A stretch of 64,000 nt of DNA. It comes from Sternotherus odoratus (taxonomy: Eukaryota > Chordata > Testudines > Kinosternidae). Positions 21,916-35,040 of the stretch are shown here, one piece after another (within the stretch, counting starts at the first letter, position 1; each line of letters starts with the position of its first letter). The DNA is taken from NCBI GenBank assembly GCA_032164245.1, contig JAVMKO010000005.1, forward strand, positions 47,384,193 to 47,448,192. Reading direction: 5' to 3'. The position numbers and the translations under genes are program-made. The notes beneath the pieces were generated by a model. It was not told the DNA's origin. It made no database searches and was given only the letters and a program-made list of their open reading frames with translations.

Positions 21916-23612
21916 AGAATACCAGATTCTCCATGTGCCAGACACCAGGTTCCAATTTGCAAAACCTCCTGACTCCACTGCTGTGGCATAGGACATGCTC
22001 CCTTCTTGAGCGTGGAAGGGAAGGGAAGAGCTGGTCCGTAGCAACACACGCAGGCTGGACAATGAGATGTTGGGGCAACAGTGAGGAGACACAGGGAGGA
22101 GAAAACACCCCCTAGTGCACACCCTGGCATAGGGTCTCCACAGATCAAAAGGTGCATGAAACACCTTCTCAGGCAGACAGGTGGGAGAAACGCTGCAGCA
22201 CACAGACAGCCCATTCACGTGGCACCGAGCCACCACCAACAGGGCAGCCAAAAGAAGCTGCAACCCACTCATTTCAAGAGGTAAATGCCTAGCATACCGT
22301 TTGTTCACAGCTCCCGCGGGGCACTTCTGAGAGCACAAAAGCTGCTCTCCCGATGCTGCGGGGAACAGGACACAAAAGGAGAGAGATCCCCAGAGACTGG
22401 GTCATTTGTCTTCACTGCTCAATGCGTTTCCACATTCAGCCGAGGGAGGTCATGGTACAAAGCTAGTGAGCACCTGACCATGCATCACAAGGTGAGCCCC
22501 TGCCCAGTGCTCAAAGGGAAAAGGAGGGGGGCCACCTGTGACTGTGACCCTGGACGAGGAGCACAGAGGATGGATCCCAGAGCCCATCTGGGGGGGAAGA
22601 TCTCACATCAGAGTCCAAGCATGTCTAGCACCCAGGGCAAGGGAAACGCCTGTGGAGGCTAAAACATGCCCGGGAAGGAGTAGAATGAGCTCAGGGGGCT
22701 GGCCCCCACAGGGCGGAGGGCACTTGGGACCACTTCACCATCACCTCAGGATCCATACCACATGCCCAGCATGGGGGGACACGGGGACCAGAGGGCACTA
22801 ACAAAACTGGGCATGGATCATCTGTAAAAGCCACAAAGGAGCTTGGTCTTCACCAGCCTCACAGAAGAAAGCCAGTGCCCCTCGTGGGACAGGGGATATC
22901 TCACTGCATTTTCCCCACCCAACACCCTACCCGTCTCTTCTAAGCGTATGGCCTTCACACACGCTCACACCCCTATGCCGTGCCTTGCTCTTCCCCAGGA
23001 GCTAATTACTGTAGTTGCTATAACAACATAAGTCCCTCGGACTGCCTGTCTGACTTGGATTCCTATTTCGATAGCTGAAGCAACTGCTGCGCACACAGCT
23101 CAGAGCTGCTCAGCTAGGCTGCGAATATGCCGCTTCCAGAAGTGCCCAAGAAATGCCAGGCAAGCAATCTCCCCATTTGGGTGGGGCAGTCATGGGACTG
23201 ACCACTTCCCCACCAGGTTGGCAGCACCCAAGATGTGTGCCCACCTCTGCTGTTTGGTGACCTAAGGCAAGAGCCCCACCAACCAACCACCAACGCCACC
23301 ACCATGGCTCATAATGGCTGGCTGCCCCTGGACAGTCTGGGCAGGGAATTAATGACCTTCTGCCCCCCCAGAAGGAGCCCCTCGGGTGCAAGGGCCAGGC
23401 GAGGCAGTGGGGGGAGCTCACACTGTCCTGGCACATACCGTGCATCCTCTGGGGCCAGGCAAGGGTGCAGACATGGAAGACATGCACTCACCCCTCCCTC
23501 AACATAGCCGGACAAAGGGCCAATTAGCACAAAGGCACACAAAGGACAGGAGGCCTGGATCCAGGGTGTGCGCGCTGGGGCCCACTCCAGGGCTGGCTCG
23601 GCAGGGAAGTCC
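21916..23612. other. Intronic sequence, GC-rich, nothing recognised
   Basis: The area is moderately GC-rich. Many open frames overlap on both strands, without domain or splice evidence. Part of it may be remaining flank of the 19798-21037 block. Confidence 0.4.
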
Positions 23613-23752
23613 GGGTCATGTAGGGTGACCAGATGTCCCGATTTTATAGGGACAGTCCCGATTTTTGGGTCTTTTTCTTATGTAGGCTCCTATTAGCCCT
23701 CACCCCCTGTCCCGATTTTTCACACTTGCTGGCTGGTCACCCTAGGGTCATG
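23613..23752. mobile_element. 124-bp hAT-type MITE with perfect 8-bp duplication
   Basis: The element is 23621-23744, flanked by GGGTCATG at 23613-23620 and 23745-23752. Its termini are TAGGGTGACCAGA and, read inward from the right, TAGGGTGACCAGC. The interior repeats TGTCCCGATTTT three times in near-identical form. The 8-bp duplication is characteristic of hAT elements. It has no coding capacity. The perfect duplication and near-identical termini suggest modest age. Confidence 0.92.
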
Positions 23753-25064
23753 GTGCCGGTGCTGCTCAGAGATGGTGCAACTGCCCCCTTTGGCTGGCAG
23801 GCTGAGGGGCTTCCGCCATGTCTCTTGGGTTGGAGGGGTGGATTGCTTAACATCAGCTGAGCACATCTGGTCAGTAACAGTCAGGAGCTGAAGGGGCTTT
23901 GTAGTCCAGAGGGTTACGGGACCGGGGGATGACAGACAAAAGGTGTCTGCTTTTCCGGGTTAGAAGATCTCTACCTCTACTGCTAAAAGCATCTCCATAC
24001 CCTCAAGCACTGGATGGGTCAAGCAGGCCTCTCAGTGCACTGCAGAGCAGAGCCAGTACTCCCTTCAGCCAAACCTCGCATCCTGCAGTGACATGCACTG
24101 GTCGAGCCCCCATCCTGCTACTGCACTCTGCAGCGTCACCCCACCTCACCACATCCTGCAGCACAGAACCCTCCCCCATCAGCCCTACCATGTGATACTC
24201 CCCCCATCCTCGCTCTGCACTCCTGCGGCACACTGCCTTCCCCTGCAGGGCTGGCCTGCTCCTGCACGCTGCAATCCAGCAGTACCGGCCTCCTCCCCAG
24301 CCAAGAGCCCCCCTTTGGGCATTCAGCAGTGTCAGTGCTGAGCCCTCCTCCCTGGCCCATTCTGTAATGCCACCTCTTTTTACACTGCATTTTATAAGCA
24401 AGACCACAGTGTTCAGCTGCTAGTTTGGGTACAGAGCCAAGAAACGTTCCAGTGAGTAGGGGGAGGGGAGCTGAGGCTCTTTTGTTTGTGTGGCCAGCTT
24501 ACCAGCCACTTCAAGAACAAGAGGAGGACTTCCCACTCCTGTCCCAGCTAACCTTCTTTCCCAGGCTCCTCCTGACAGCCGTCATATCCCTCCTCTGACA
24601 CCAGCCAGCCTTGGGGAGAAAGGCTCCCGGCTAGACAGGACAAAATCTTCATCCCTTTTCTTTCCCTGCACTGCGCCTTTCAAAGCTCCCAAGCAAGGAG
24701 CAGAGTCACTCAATAAAACAGAGAAGATGATACTAGAGATACCTGGCTCTGGGGAGACAAGGACTAAAAAGAAACACTATGACACAGAGGCAGGGTAGAG
24801 GGGAGGGAGGGAGTGATGCTGGGCTCCCATTGTGTTTGAACATAGTCCCTCCCTCTGCTTAGCGGGACACTCTGCTCACAAGCAGCTGGCAATAAGGGAG
24901 AGCACCTGACACAGCAGCACGCACAGCGCAATGCTGCAGTCCAGATGAGCCCCTATCCCAGGACAGCGGGCTCTCTAGGTTTAGTGAGAGTCTGCCATGG
25001 GCTCTCACCTCTTCCTCCGCCCAGTAAAAGGCCCAGAAGGTTTGATTTGGCCTCCCCCTTCTCC
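23753..25064. other. Intronic sequence, GC-rich and pyrimidine-rich
   Basis: Around 24050-24350 the phrases 'catcctgcag' and 'cactctgcag' recur in a CT-rich background. This resembles a decayed repeat, but no family is recognised. Confidence 0.4.
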
Positions 25065-25535
25065 AGACTGTGACAAGGTGGCTCCTCGGCTCCCCTGACT
25101 CAAGTCCTTTTGGGGTTCTGGCGTGGCACTGGCACCCTGACCAGGCTGCGCCAGAACCGGTTTTTCCGCTGCTCCTTAGCAGCCCACTCCCTGTCTCTCT
25201 CTCTCAGGGTCAGGCTCCTGCAGGCTAGGAAAGCTAGATTCCCCCTGGGAGGGACCCTTTGTTCTCCTCCCCTGCTTGCCAGCAGCCTCTCTGTCCCTGC
25301 TTCCTCCAACTCACTCCTCAAACTCTCCTGCTTCCACCAAACTCACTCCTCAAGCTCCCACACCCCTCTCTGGGGAGGAGTCTCTTTAAAGGGCTCTGAC
25401 AGCCTCCTTAACTGGCCTCAGCTCGCCCTGCTTCTGGCTGTGGCAGCCTTGCTCAGCTGGACCCAATTTCCCTGTGGTAACCCTTCTAACTACAGGCCTT
25501 TCTGGCAGCTGTCTGCCCTGGGACTACCACAAGAC
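25065..25535 (-). mobile_element. Solo LTR, 463 bp, AGAC target duplication
   Basis: The block 25069-25531 starts TGTGACAAGGTGG and ends GGGACTACCACA, with flanking AGAC at 25065-25068 and 25532-25535. Read on minus it starts TGTGGTAGTCCCAGGGCAGA and has a CTTTAAAGAG TATA-like motif near 25385. No internal genes are present. It differs in sequence from the LTR at 13972 and is probably another subfamily of Gypsy- or ERV-type elements. Confidence 0.7.
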
Positions 25536-25990
25536 TAAGAGGAAGACAGCGGGGTAGTTTATGGAAATGTGGGGCATAGGATTTGGACTAAAGATTCCAA
25601 CCTCCCTCACATCACTCCCTTCCCTCTCCCCCCCCCCCCCCATGAGCCCAATTGGGTGTCTTGGCCAAAGGCCTAAACTGCTCCCAAAGCAGGGGACAGA
25701 ACAGTTGTGGAACAGCCATGTATGCATTTTAACAAATAGCAATCCCAGCCTGTCCCTGCAGATAGAGTGGGAGGGGAAATGATGATTTGGGAAGTAAATT
25801 ATGCAACACAAGCCATGCATGCCAACTTCCAGGGCAATAAACAGGGGGTCTCCACCAGCCAAGGAAGAGCTACCAACAGCCTTCTGAAGTGGTGATTTAG
25901 GGAAATTCTAGAGACCTTTTACACATAGCTGAAGGGTGCAAACCCCACGGATGGAGAAAAATGGTTTTGGGACACGCAAGGGTGCATAAT
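25536..25990. other. Intronic sequence with a C tract
   Basis: A C homopolymer of about 14 lies near 25628-25641. Nothing else is recognised. Confidence 0.4.
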
Positions 25991-26140
25991 TAGGAGTAAT
26001 AACAACTTGCACTTGTAAAGCACCTTCTATCAGAGGATGTCAATGCAAATTACTAACATTAATTAATTCACTCTGACGATCTCCCGTAAGTTGATTGTCC
26101 TCTAAGGGAGGAAGAAGAACTAAGAAAATGAGGTGTTTAG
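25991..26140 (-). mobile_element. MIR-like SINE fragment
   Basis: The order 'cacttgtaaagcacctt', 'atcagaggatgtcaatgcaa' and 'actaacattaattaatt' follows the repeat type seen again at 45409 and 52085. Confidence 0.6.
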
Positions 26141-29100
26141 GCAGGTTATCAGGAAAGCCACATCTCCCAACCGTGAAACCCATTACCCTGTGGAACAGTT
26201 TCCCAAAGCGAAAGGGGACAGCAGCCCCCCCAAAGCCTGGAACACAAGGACCAGGTCAGACAGGACACTGGGGAATGTACTGTAGGGAACAATCCTACTC
26301 TGGGACCTAACAGGTCTGTATCCTAGTGCTCACCATCCAGGAAGTATGTAAAAAACCTATACTAAACGATGGCTGGGAGGGATGATCTCTCCAGGAAGTC
26401 TGTGTCCTTATAGCAGAGGGGAAGCTGCTGGCAGGTCATTCACCACAAGGCACTCAAGACTCTGGAACTTTAGCCCGCCCTTGGTCAGAACTTGGTACCT
26501 GGCTTTTGCAGCACACCTGGGTTCAATTAGCAGGCATGGGGGAGAGGGGGGAAAGTTGAGGGTTTCCCCATAGGGAGGAGGGAAAGAGGCTCTTCTGTTG
26601 CTTTGATTTACTGGCTAGCTAAGTTCATTTGTGACCGTTTACGATTAGGTGACGCTGCTGGCTGGCTAAGCATCTCACCTGTCTAGGAGTATTTAAGGCT
26701 GCTGGGTGGTAATTACTGTGTTACTGCAAGTCTAATGACCTGTTAGGGAGACTAGAGCTTTTGGCATGGGTCTTTTTTATTGTTTGACTCCAATAAATAG
26801 TGCATTTAAGCATTAAATTCCACAGGACTAGATCAGGAAGGAGATAATCATTTGCCAGATATTGAGACCAATGGCTGGAATTATGTGCATAAAAGACCAA
26901 TGTACACACAGCGCTGAAGGGTGATTTTATTGAGGAGCCAATACTTCCATATATGCATGGATGGATAGACAGCTAGATGGAAGAGAGCAAGAGAGCGAGA
27001 TACACAGCACTAGGCTGGACTCCAAGTAAGTGAGCAGGCCTTTCATTTGTTGTCTACCCCAAATGCCATACACACAGGGGAAGGGGAATGAGGTAGCATC
27101 TCTGGAGAAGAAAAGAATAGCTACCAAGCAAAACACTAACACTTCTTCACTGGCACTGAGCAACCTTCTTTCATCTAGGTTGTTTGTGAGCTTCAGTTCC
27201 AGAGAAGTGTCCAACCGACAGGCCCAGAGATTAGTCTTATTTATCTACAGGAAAAGCAGAACATTGGCAGGGACAATACAAGCTTTCCCCACTATGCCTC
27301 ACTAACGTGCCTCAGTTTGGCCCTAGAACAAGTCCTTCCAGGATCATTGGTCACAACCTTCAATTCCTATCCACCTGGGCTGCATTCCAATTAGCAACAC
27401 AAAGGGGAAGACCATATCCCATGATTAACCCCAAGCCATCCCTACCCTTCTATACCCCAACACATACCAGTCCCATCCAGGCCACACCATCAGAGCCATT
27501 CCCAGAATACCGGACACCCAAAGAAACAGAAAGCACAAGAGAAGTGTCTTTGTCCTTTGTTTTTGTGGTCTCAAAATCTGGATGCCTGGCGGTAGCCAGC
27601 TGGCTCCCCGCTAGCATTCTTGGTAGCTAGATGAGAAGGCTGTCTCCCTCCAAGACAAATACTGGCAAACCAATAGTCATTGCAGCCCACTTCCCCGTCT
27701 CTCCATTAAAGACCTGTTGGCCCCATCTTGCTGAGGGCCACGGAAGTCCAGGAAGTGCGGAGTGGGGAGTGCAGACAGGTCCTTGCTCTGTACCCCATGC
27801 AAGGATGAGTTGCCCTGCTGCACAAGCAGACCAACAGAGACTAGGAATCAGGAGACAAGAGGGCAGGGGCAGTGGAGCCAGCGTTTTCATGTTCCAAGGA
27901 CAGCAATCCTGTGGCTGCGAACATACCGCCAAGCACATTCAGAATCTTAAGACTCAGCAAGAGGGCGGCCCAGAATTGTCCCCTAGAGACCCTGGAAATA
28001 TTAACATAGTGTGTGTGCTTCTAAGATAAAAACACCTGCAGACACTTGAAGGCGAGAGGAGAAGGAGACCAGAGGAGAAAGAGGAGGAATATGGAAGGAA
28101 GAGCAGTGCAAAGAAACACTGGGTTGTGAAGAAGAGAGTAAAGAAAATCCTTGGTTTGGGAAAGACGGAACGAGGGGTAAGGACAGAATACCGCTGTGAC
28201 CGGACGCTCCTGATGAAGGCAAACAAATTCCAGCTTGTGGGCAGGCTGAGGTAACCTGTCACGTCCATCAGTTCAATCCAAAGGAACTCTCCACTGCTAG
28301 CAGCAACCAAAGCTGCCAGTTCCCTGTGACAGAGACCCAGCGTCCTAGGGTGACTCACTCATTCTCTGAATCCCTGCTGGCCCAGATAAGTGCTGCTGCC
28401 ATTCAGCGGTGGGTGCTCCAACCAACTCTCAAGCCCACGGCATCCCTGCTGCTCTTCTCCCAGCCAGCTCGATGCTCATATCACACATGGCAGCCTCTGC
28501 ACCAACAAGTGAGTCACAACAGCCACCAGGCTTTCTAGAGGCAACCATGGGCTTTTACCCAAGTCCCTGTTGCAGCTTCTGAAAGTTCTTCTCGGGGGCT
28601 AAGATTTCAGGCCAGGACACGCCAGGGGCAGGGGTGATGCAGGGAAGCAGTTAAAGAGGGGAGGGGACAGGAGAAAAGGGCAGAAGGGGAAATCCTGAAA
28701 GATTTGCCCTTGACACTGATTAAAAGGACATTCCTCCTCCTTCAGGGTGACACTAGCTTACTCACAGCCTCTGCTCTCCATCTCCACTATGTTGTCAAGG
28801 CAGTGGTATGATCTTTCAGATCTCTTATTTCAGGGCAGAAGTTCAGGAAGGAGGTGACAGTGAGGCCATCAAATGCCTCAAAAGCAGAAGAGGCATAAAA
28901 TTTAACCTCCAACTGTAACCCACACACAAAATCTGTCTGCCCTGCAAACACAGCCATATCAGGCCCTGTTTATAGCTAAGGCCCTGCTTAGTGTGCAGAA
29001 AGTGAGAAAAAAATCCCTGGCTTCTGCAGCACGTTAGTGACACAAACTGCCAATCCTGTAGCAGCTTCATTTAAATTAAGACTGGAGGGTTTTAATTAAT

Positions 29101-32100
29101 TAAACCCCTAAATACCACACTCCATTCAGGAGCCTTTGTGCTATTTGTTGTCTCCGCACTTCAGCTTTCAACGTGCCATAGATTTTAAAAAAAAAAAAAT
29201 CAATCACAAGTACATTATAGAAGCAGGTGGGGGAAGCTGAATGGTCTGGAGATAGGCTGGGGGTTTGGCCTCTGGGGAGGTAAGAAAGGAACCTGGGATC
29301 CTGGAATAAGTACATTAGCTGCTAAAATCAGCAGCAGAAATTAGCCAGGCCACTGTTTAGATTGTCAGCTTCATACTTCAGAGTCCTTCCCTAATTGAGA
29401 TAAATGGGGCAGTTTGTACCTCTAAGCCATGGCTGACATCTCAGAACACCAGTTCCATACAAGGAAGAGCCAGAATCGAGAGAACTTTCCCTTTCACTCC
29501 CTGGTCTCCACTACTAACCACATTTAAAAAGGGAAGGTCCAGGGGCCCTGGAACAGGGAGGGACAGCCCTGCTGAGCATGTCTGAAGGGATATGGAAATA
29601 AAGGAAGTTTCATGGGTCTCTGTCAGATGACTTGGCTCCTCCAATCCCAGCCCAGTTTAATCTTGGCTCAACCTGCCTGCAGCATGTGGCTCAGGAACCC
29701 ACATCCCATGCCCCAGCAGTTATACATCTGTAGCTAGAGGCAGATTCATATCAACTAGCTGAGGTCTCTGTGTCATCGATCACCATTTGTCGTATCTGCA
29801 AGTGGCGTCTCTAGAGCCAAGTTCCCCACGAGCTGGGGCGCAGGAATCCTCAATAAACCATCCCTGATCACTAGTATTCAAAAATACAAAGGCTCTAGAA
29901 GGAGAAAAGCCATCTGAAATAGACCGCTGTGCCTGCATGCAACAGACTGCCTCTGAGCACAAGGTGCAGTGCCATGCCCTTCTGCTACAGGGAACCAATG
30001 CTGGGTTTTAATACTACATTGCTTTTGCTCTGGTAGTCTGGTTTAAATATCTGCTTGCAAAGCAGCACACGAGACTGAGCTGTTCTCTGCTTCTCCCCAC
30101 ACACCTGCAGGAGAATCAAATCTCACCTCACTTTCCTATTAAACATTAAAAACAAAACCAAAGCTTTTCCCCTCAGTTGACTGATGCATCACAGAGTACA
30201 CAGCCTCTCTGCAGAGGTGTCATGCAGGCACAAGTGGGTATTTTGGCTTTTGACCACAAGGTGGAGACATAATTTAGCTCAATCCTTACAGGCTGTAATC
30301 CAGCCCCCTTAAGGTTCCTGAGCTGTGGACCAAGGAGTACAGCGGACAGTTTGTGAAAACTGGCTGGTTCTTGTTCCCAGCTGTTTGTAAGGGGTCCCCA
30401 TTCTTTGCTGCAAAGATAATCCTGGAGGCACATAAAGCAGCTGTACGCAAGGAGGGGCAGACAGCCTATTACAGCTGTCTCAGCTATGAGCCAGTGCTAC
30501 GCAGGAGGAGGAAAGCAAAGCCACAACCATTCAGAACTGGTGTCACTGCAGGGACAGGAGACGTTGGCAACCAGCAGAAGGGCAGTGTCCTAGGAAAAAA
30601 GCAACAGGGCAACACATCCAGGAAAGCAGAGACTTATCTGCAAGGAAGCGGCAAGAAGCTGAGACCTGAAGCAGATGGCAAGATTCATTTTTTTCCAAAA
30701 AAAGAGAACAATATTCCTGACCTCAAATAAAATGAAGTTAAAAAACAAACAGTTCTTCCCCATCGTTATCACTGCACGTAAGCTATTGCCGTAGCGGTCA
30801 CAGGGAAGCAAGGAGACTGGGGCAAAGGTGGGTCTGTACAATCGGAATGGGGTGGGAGGTGGAGCTATGAGACAGGCTTTGAATATGACATATGAAAACA
30901 TTCAGTAACACCTGACTGAACTGATGCTTGCCCCTTCCAGGTGAATCACTAGTGCTCTGACAGCACGCTGGGGTGAGAGGGGTGGGATTCACCCACAGCC
31001 AGGGGCTCCCTGGTCCTTCCAGGAGGTGGCTTACAGGGCAAGGGGGGGGTGACAATCCCCGAGCAGTTCGGCTGTGTTCCTTCGGGGTAGCTTGATGACA
31101 GCAGGGCACTTTAAAATCAAACCATTCCCCCCCTCAATCAGCCCATCATTGATTAATTTGCAAATCACCCACACAGAATAGGAAAAGTCCTGGGAACCAG
31201 TCTGCAACCTATTTCCCTTCCCTAATACTACTATCAACTCACAGGTGGAGGAGCCAGGAGAGAGCAAGAGTGCCCAGGGACACCACCGCCATGCAGACAA
31301 AGCCACCAGGAAGGAGTGATTTGATCATGCTTCAAACACTTCATACTACAGCCACGTTGTGAGGTTTCTACTTAATGGTCAATGCACTTAGCAAGAAAGT
31401 TGAAATAAGATTTTATCCTTCGGAGAGTAAGTACATCTGTGGAAAGGATACAGAAATCGATATGGGAAGAAGCAGAGATCAGAACATAGACAGGAGATCA
31501 CATCAGCAAGCAGGGCACTAAGTGAAAGCCCACTTATGCGGACAGAGTTTACAATCCAAACAGAATAAAGTTCACCCAAGCAGCCCCTTGTGAAGCTCTT
31601 GACCACACCGCTGGTAAGGGAGGCAGGGGGCAAGACTTCTCATCAGTACACGAGCTCATACTAACATTTTTTATTTTAGAGTCACATAAAAAAAAAAAAA
31701 AAAACATTAGGGTAAGTTATAAATACAAGCAGTACGGTAGACAGCGCACAGTTAATTTCATTCCAGAGGGACCAGAGGCCTCTGCTGTCCCGGCTTCCAA
31801 GGGAGAGGAGGCCTCTGTACTCAAAAGTGCAGTCTCTACCCATGGTACGCTCATTCCTGAGCGTGCTTAGTATCAGAGTAACATCCATACTTCCTCTGCC
31901 AGGGACTGCTTTCTGCTCTCAGACAGACACTAACTCAGAAGCTGCAGCCCTACATCACCATCATCCTACATTGGTTCTGGCAGCTCAAACTATTAAACAT
32001 CAAAACATACAAGTTTCTTACTGAGGAAAGCAGGGAAACTACTGTGGCTGCAGCCTAGCAGTTGCTGGAGCTCACGTGAAAATCCATCCACGGAGGAAGG

Positions 32101-34655
32101 CAAGGCTGGGGGGCAGGCAGCTCTGAAGCACACTCCAAGCCAGGCCGTTTCTAAGACTGTCCTTAATAAACTACAGCATGCTGCTGCAACTGACCCGACC
32201 ACTGCAGTGACCCTACTGAAAGCAGGAATGCTTCAGATGAGGCTTGTACTGTCACATACTTTCTAAAATGGGTGCTCCTACAGATTCCTTGGCCCCCCAA
32301 AAAGACGACTCTGGCAGGAAGCAGGAATTCTAGCTCCCTGCTGCACATAAGACTGTGCTTTCCTTTTGCTGCAAAAAATTTGCGTCACACACGAGAGCTG
32401 GCTGCAGCCCTCTGGATGTGATGGACAAGCAGTCCATGCTGTGCAATACAGAGATGGTGCAGAGGTGACAGAGGGGCTTTGTTTCTATCTGAACTTGAAG
32501 AAGGGTACACGCACATGCCAGCGGGGGGAGGGGGGGGGAAGGTTTCAAGCCACCAGGGGGAAGAGAGAGTTGTGACACGATACATATTTGGTCCCTGGGA
32601 ATCGTGAGCCTCATTATGCACCGTTCAAGGGCTTTGGGACTGCAAAGTTTCCTTACATTCAAATCAGACTTCTCTCGAGAACTCCAGAGGGGTCTTGAAA
32701 TCTCCTGGGGAAAAACCCCCCACTTAACATTCATTTCCAATAATGAATTAAAAGCGATTCCTCCCTCACGTGGACCAAACCTGGAAGCACACTCCGGTGG
32801 GTCCTGACAACCTGTCTCCCCGACTCATGGCAGAGCAACTGGCTTCAGGCAAAACAGCAAAGGGATTATGCAGATGCTTCCCTGAACTCCTTAACCCTTG
32901 TTCCTGCTTCCATTTGTCACCAGCAACACAATGCCCCACAATCATGTCACCTCTAAGGCAGAGGTAGCAATTCCTGTCTCTTGTTGCACCGGTCAAGTTG
33001 GCAGAGACTGCTCTGAGCTCCTGCTGAGCTTCTAAACGATATGGAGCTCAGGACCAGAACACAGTGCCGGAGTGAGCTCTATGGCTTTAAGCCCTCATCT
33101 CTGGAGGATGGAAGCAGAAGGACAGTCACAGGGGACCTGGGAACTGTGGCAGACAAAGGCAGCAGGAATGTTGTGGAAAATGAAGGGCTCAGCCGGTGCC
33201 TGCAGTGAGGTCACCATCCTGGGCGGGGGATGCTGCAGTCTGGCTGTGGAAGCAAAGGAGATGTCACAAACCAAGCACCACAGGACCCAGCTAAAGGGGA
33301 ATCTACCCTGGGGCAAGAGAGCCATAGAAGGGGGCCAAACAATTTTAAAGAGAAGCTGTCCTCTACTCCTACCTGCAAGACCCTCTCTATGCCTGGGAGA
33401 GGCTACATGAGTCCATCCACCCACATCAGCCAGGTTCTTCCACCAATCTCTTAACCACACTGCAGACTTAGGGGAGGTCACATCCTGCCCAATGGCCTGC
33501 TTCAGGAAGTCCAAGAGGGTCCTGAGAAGCTTGAAGCAGGGAGGGTATCGTCCTGGGATGGAGCAGGTGGGGGACCCAGGGGCAGGGAGCCATCTGCCAA
33601 GGATACCCTATGTCTGATGGTGTTTTCCAGTTCAGTGTTTAAGCCACAGGTGCCAGTGATGGTTAGCTGTCAATCACAGCTCCTGAGGGGTTGGTTCCAT
33701 CTTCCTCTTCCCCTCACCGGTGTGTGCTAGGAATGGCATGTCCACCACTTTTCACTACTGCCTCACTTGTTACCCTGGTCCCAAGAAACTGAAGAAGAAA
33801 TCCCCACCAGAACCTGGAATTCCTTTCCTGATGCACCCCAGTATGTGTCCCCAACCCTGCTCCTGGTGTGAGATAGGTAAGTACAGCGCCCCTAAGCACC
33901 TGCCCTAAGGAGCTGTGTGGCATGTGAGCGCACATATCCAAACCATGGAGTGTGTGTCTCGGGCGGCCTTCAGCAAAGTGGAGCCTCCCCATACCCACTT
34001 CAAGCCAAAAAATAAGGCAGCTGCTGGGATTTAGCAGGGCCACTGCGTCAAATGGCTCGGAGCCTTTTCTACCATGTTGAAAGGTGGTTCGAGACGCCTG
34101 CCACAGCTGTGCTCAAATTCCTTTGGTTTACGCAAAGGGAGGGAAGTCATGGTACACAGCAGGGCATTCAGGCTCTTCAGTATCTCGGAACCCCACCCTT
34201 CCCCGTCACATCAATTTCAATGCAACTCCAGACACTACTCAGCCAAAAGACCAGGGATCATACTCTTCAGTTCATGTTGCGTCTCGCTGGGCACCCTAGG
34301 ACACTCCCCACAGTTACACTAAGACTATCATCTCTCTCTCCCCCCCTCCCCCCCACCCTAAGCCACTGCTCGGTGAAGAGGACCATGGGGGTGTCAAATA
34401 AGCAGCAGAAGGCCCAATTTCAGAAATTGAGCTTCATTGCAGAGCAGAAAGAGGGCCAAGGCTGTTTCGAGGTCACCTGGCCAACTGTGTGGTGGCCCAT
34501 GACAAACCCATGAGCCAGCTCAGTCAAGTCTGCCCATTTCCTAGCAAAGCTACGAGGGATTTGCTAATTGAACGCACTGGTTCTGTAAGGAAGCGGAGAG
34601 TGAAATACCACAATTTCTTTCAATGGGGAAAGATGCAAAACTTAACTAGAATGAG
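26141..34655. other. Long intronic stretch without recognisable genes
   Basis: No exon with plausible splice sites and recognisable protein was found in about 8.5 kb on either strand. A 125-codon Lys-rich frame at 30353-30730 and a 153-codon frame at 34052-34513 have no domain. An A tract of about 17 lies at 31688-31704. Confidence 0.5.
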
Positions 34656-34770
34656 GCAGACCCCCGTGTTCTAATCCCATCCCCCCATCAACGCAGTCTG
34701 ACTCTGGGCAAGGCACACAGCTCTATGCCTCAGGGTCCCCACTCACACAACGTGGAGAATGCCACCTCTC
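34656..34770 (+). mobile_element. MIR-like SINE fragment
   Basis: 'gttctaatcccatcc', 'agtctgactctgggcaaggc', 'acacagctctatgcctcagg' and 'gtccccactca' follow the MIR core in plus orientation. Confidence 0.7.
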
Positions 34771-34808
34771 AACAAACAGGGATGAAAGCCGCATGGGAGT
34801 CTGAAGAC

Positions 34809-35040
34809 AGGAAGAGGTAACAAAGTCCTGTGGCACCTTAAAGACTAACGATAAAGTTTTGAAGCATGAGCTTTCGTGGGCTAATACCCACTTCGTCGGA
34901 TGCATCCGACGAAGTGGGTATTAGCCCACGAAAGCTCATGCTTCAAAACTTTATAGTTAGTCTTTAAGGTGCCACAGGACTTTGTTACCTCTGCTATTCC
35001 AGACTAACACGGCTACCTCCCTGATTCAAGAAAGGAAGAG
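34809..35040. repeat. Fold-back repeat, copy B: near-perfect 180-bp palindrome
   Basis: The palindrome 34813-34992 has its axis between 34902 and 34903 with no spacer (GGATGCATCC at the centre) and a single mismatched pair in 90 bp of arm. A tail with CAGACTAACACGGCTACC follows, ending near 35032. AGGAAGAG flanks the whole unit at 34809-34816 and 35033-35040. Complementarity extends about 4 bp into the left duplication. It is the most symmetrical of the three copies. Confidence 0.92.

Noticed and set aside
21266..22108. 280-codon minus-strand frame as a host gene
   Set aside because: It is the C-terminal end of CR1 ORF2 fused by chance to unrelated upstream sequence; it lacks the polymerase core and endonuclease.
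30353..30730. 125-codon Lys/Arg-rich frame
   Set aside because: No domain, no plausible splice sites and overlapping frames on the other strand; treated as chance.
34813..34992. Assembly artefact as the explanation of the palindrome
   Set aside because: Two further copies with the same architecture and clean 12-14 bp duplications make a biological origin more likely, though only long reads can exclude an artefact at this copy.
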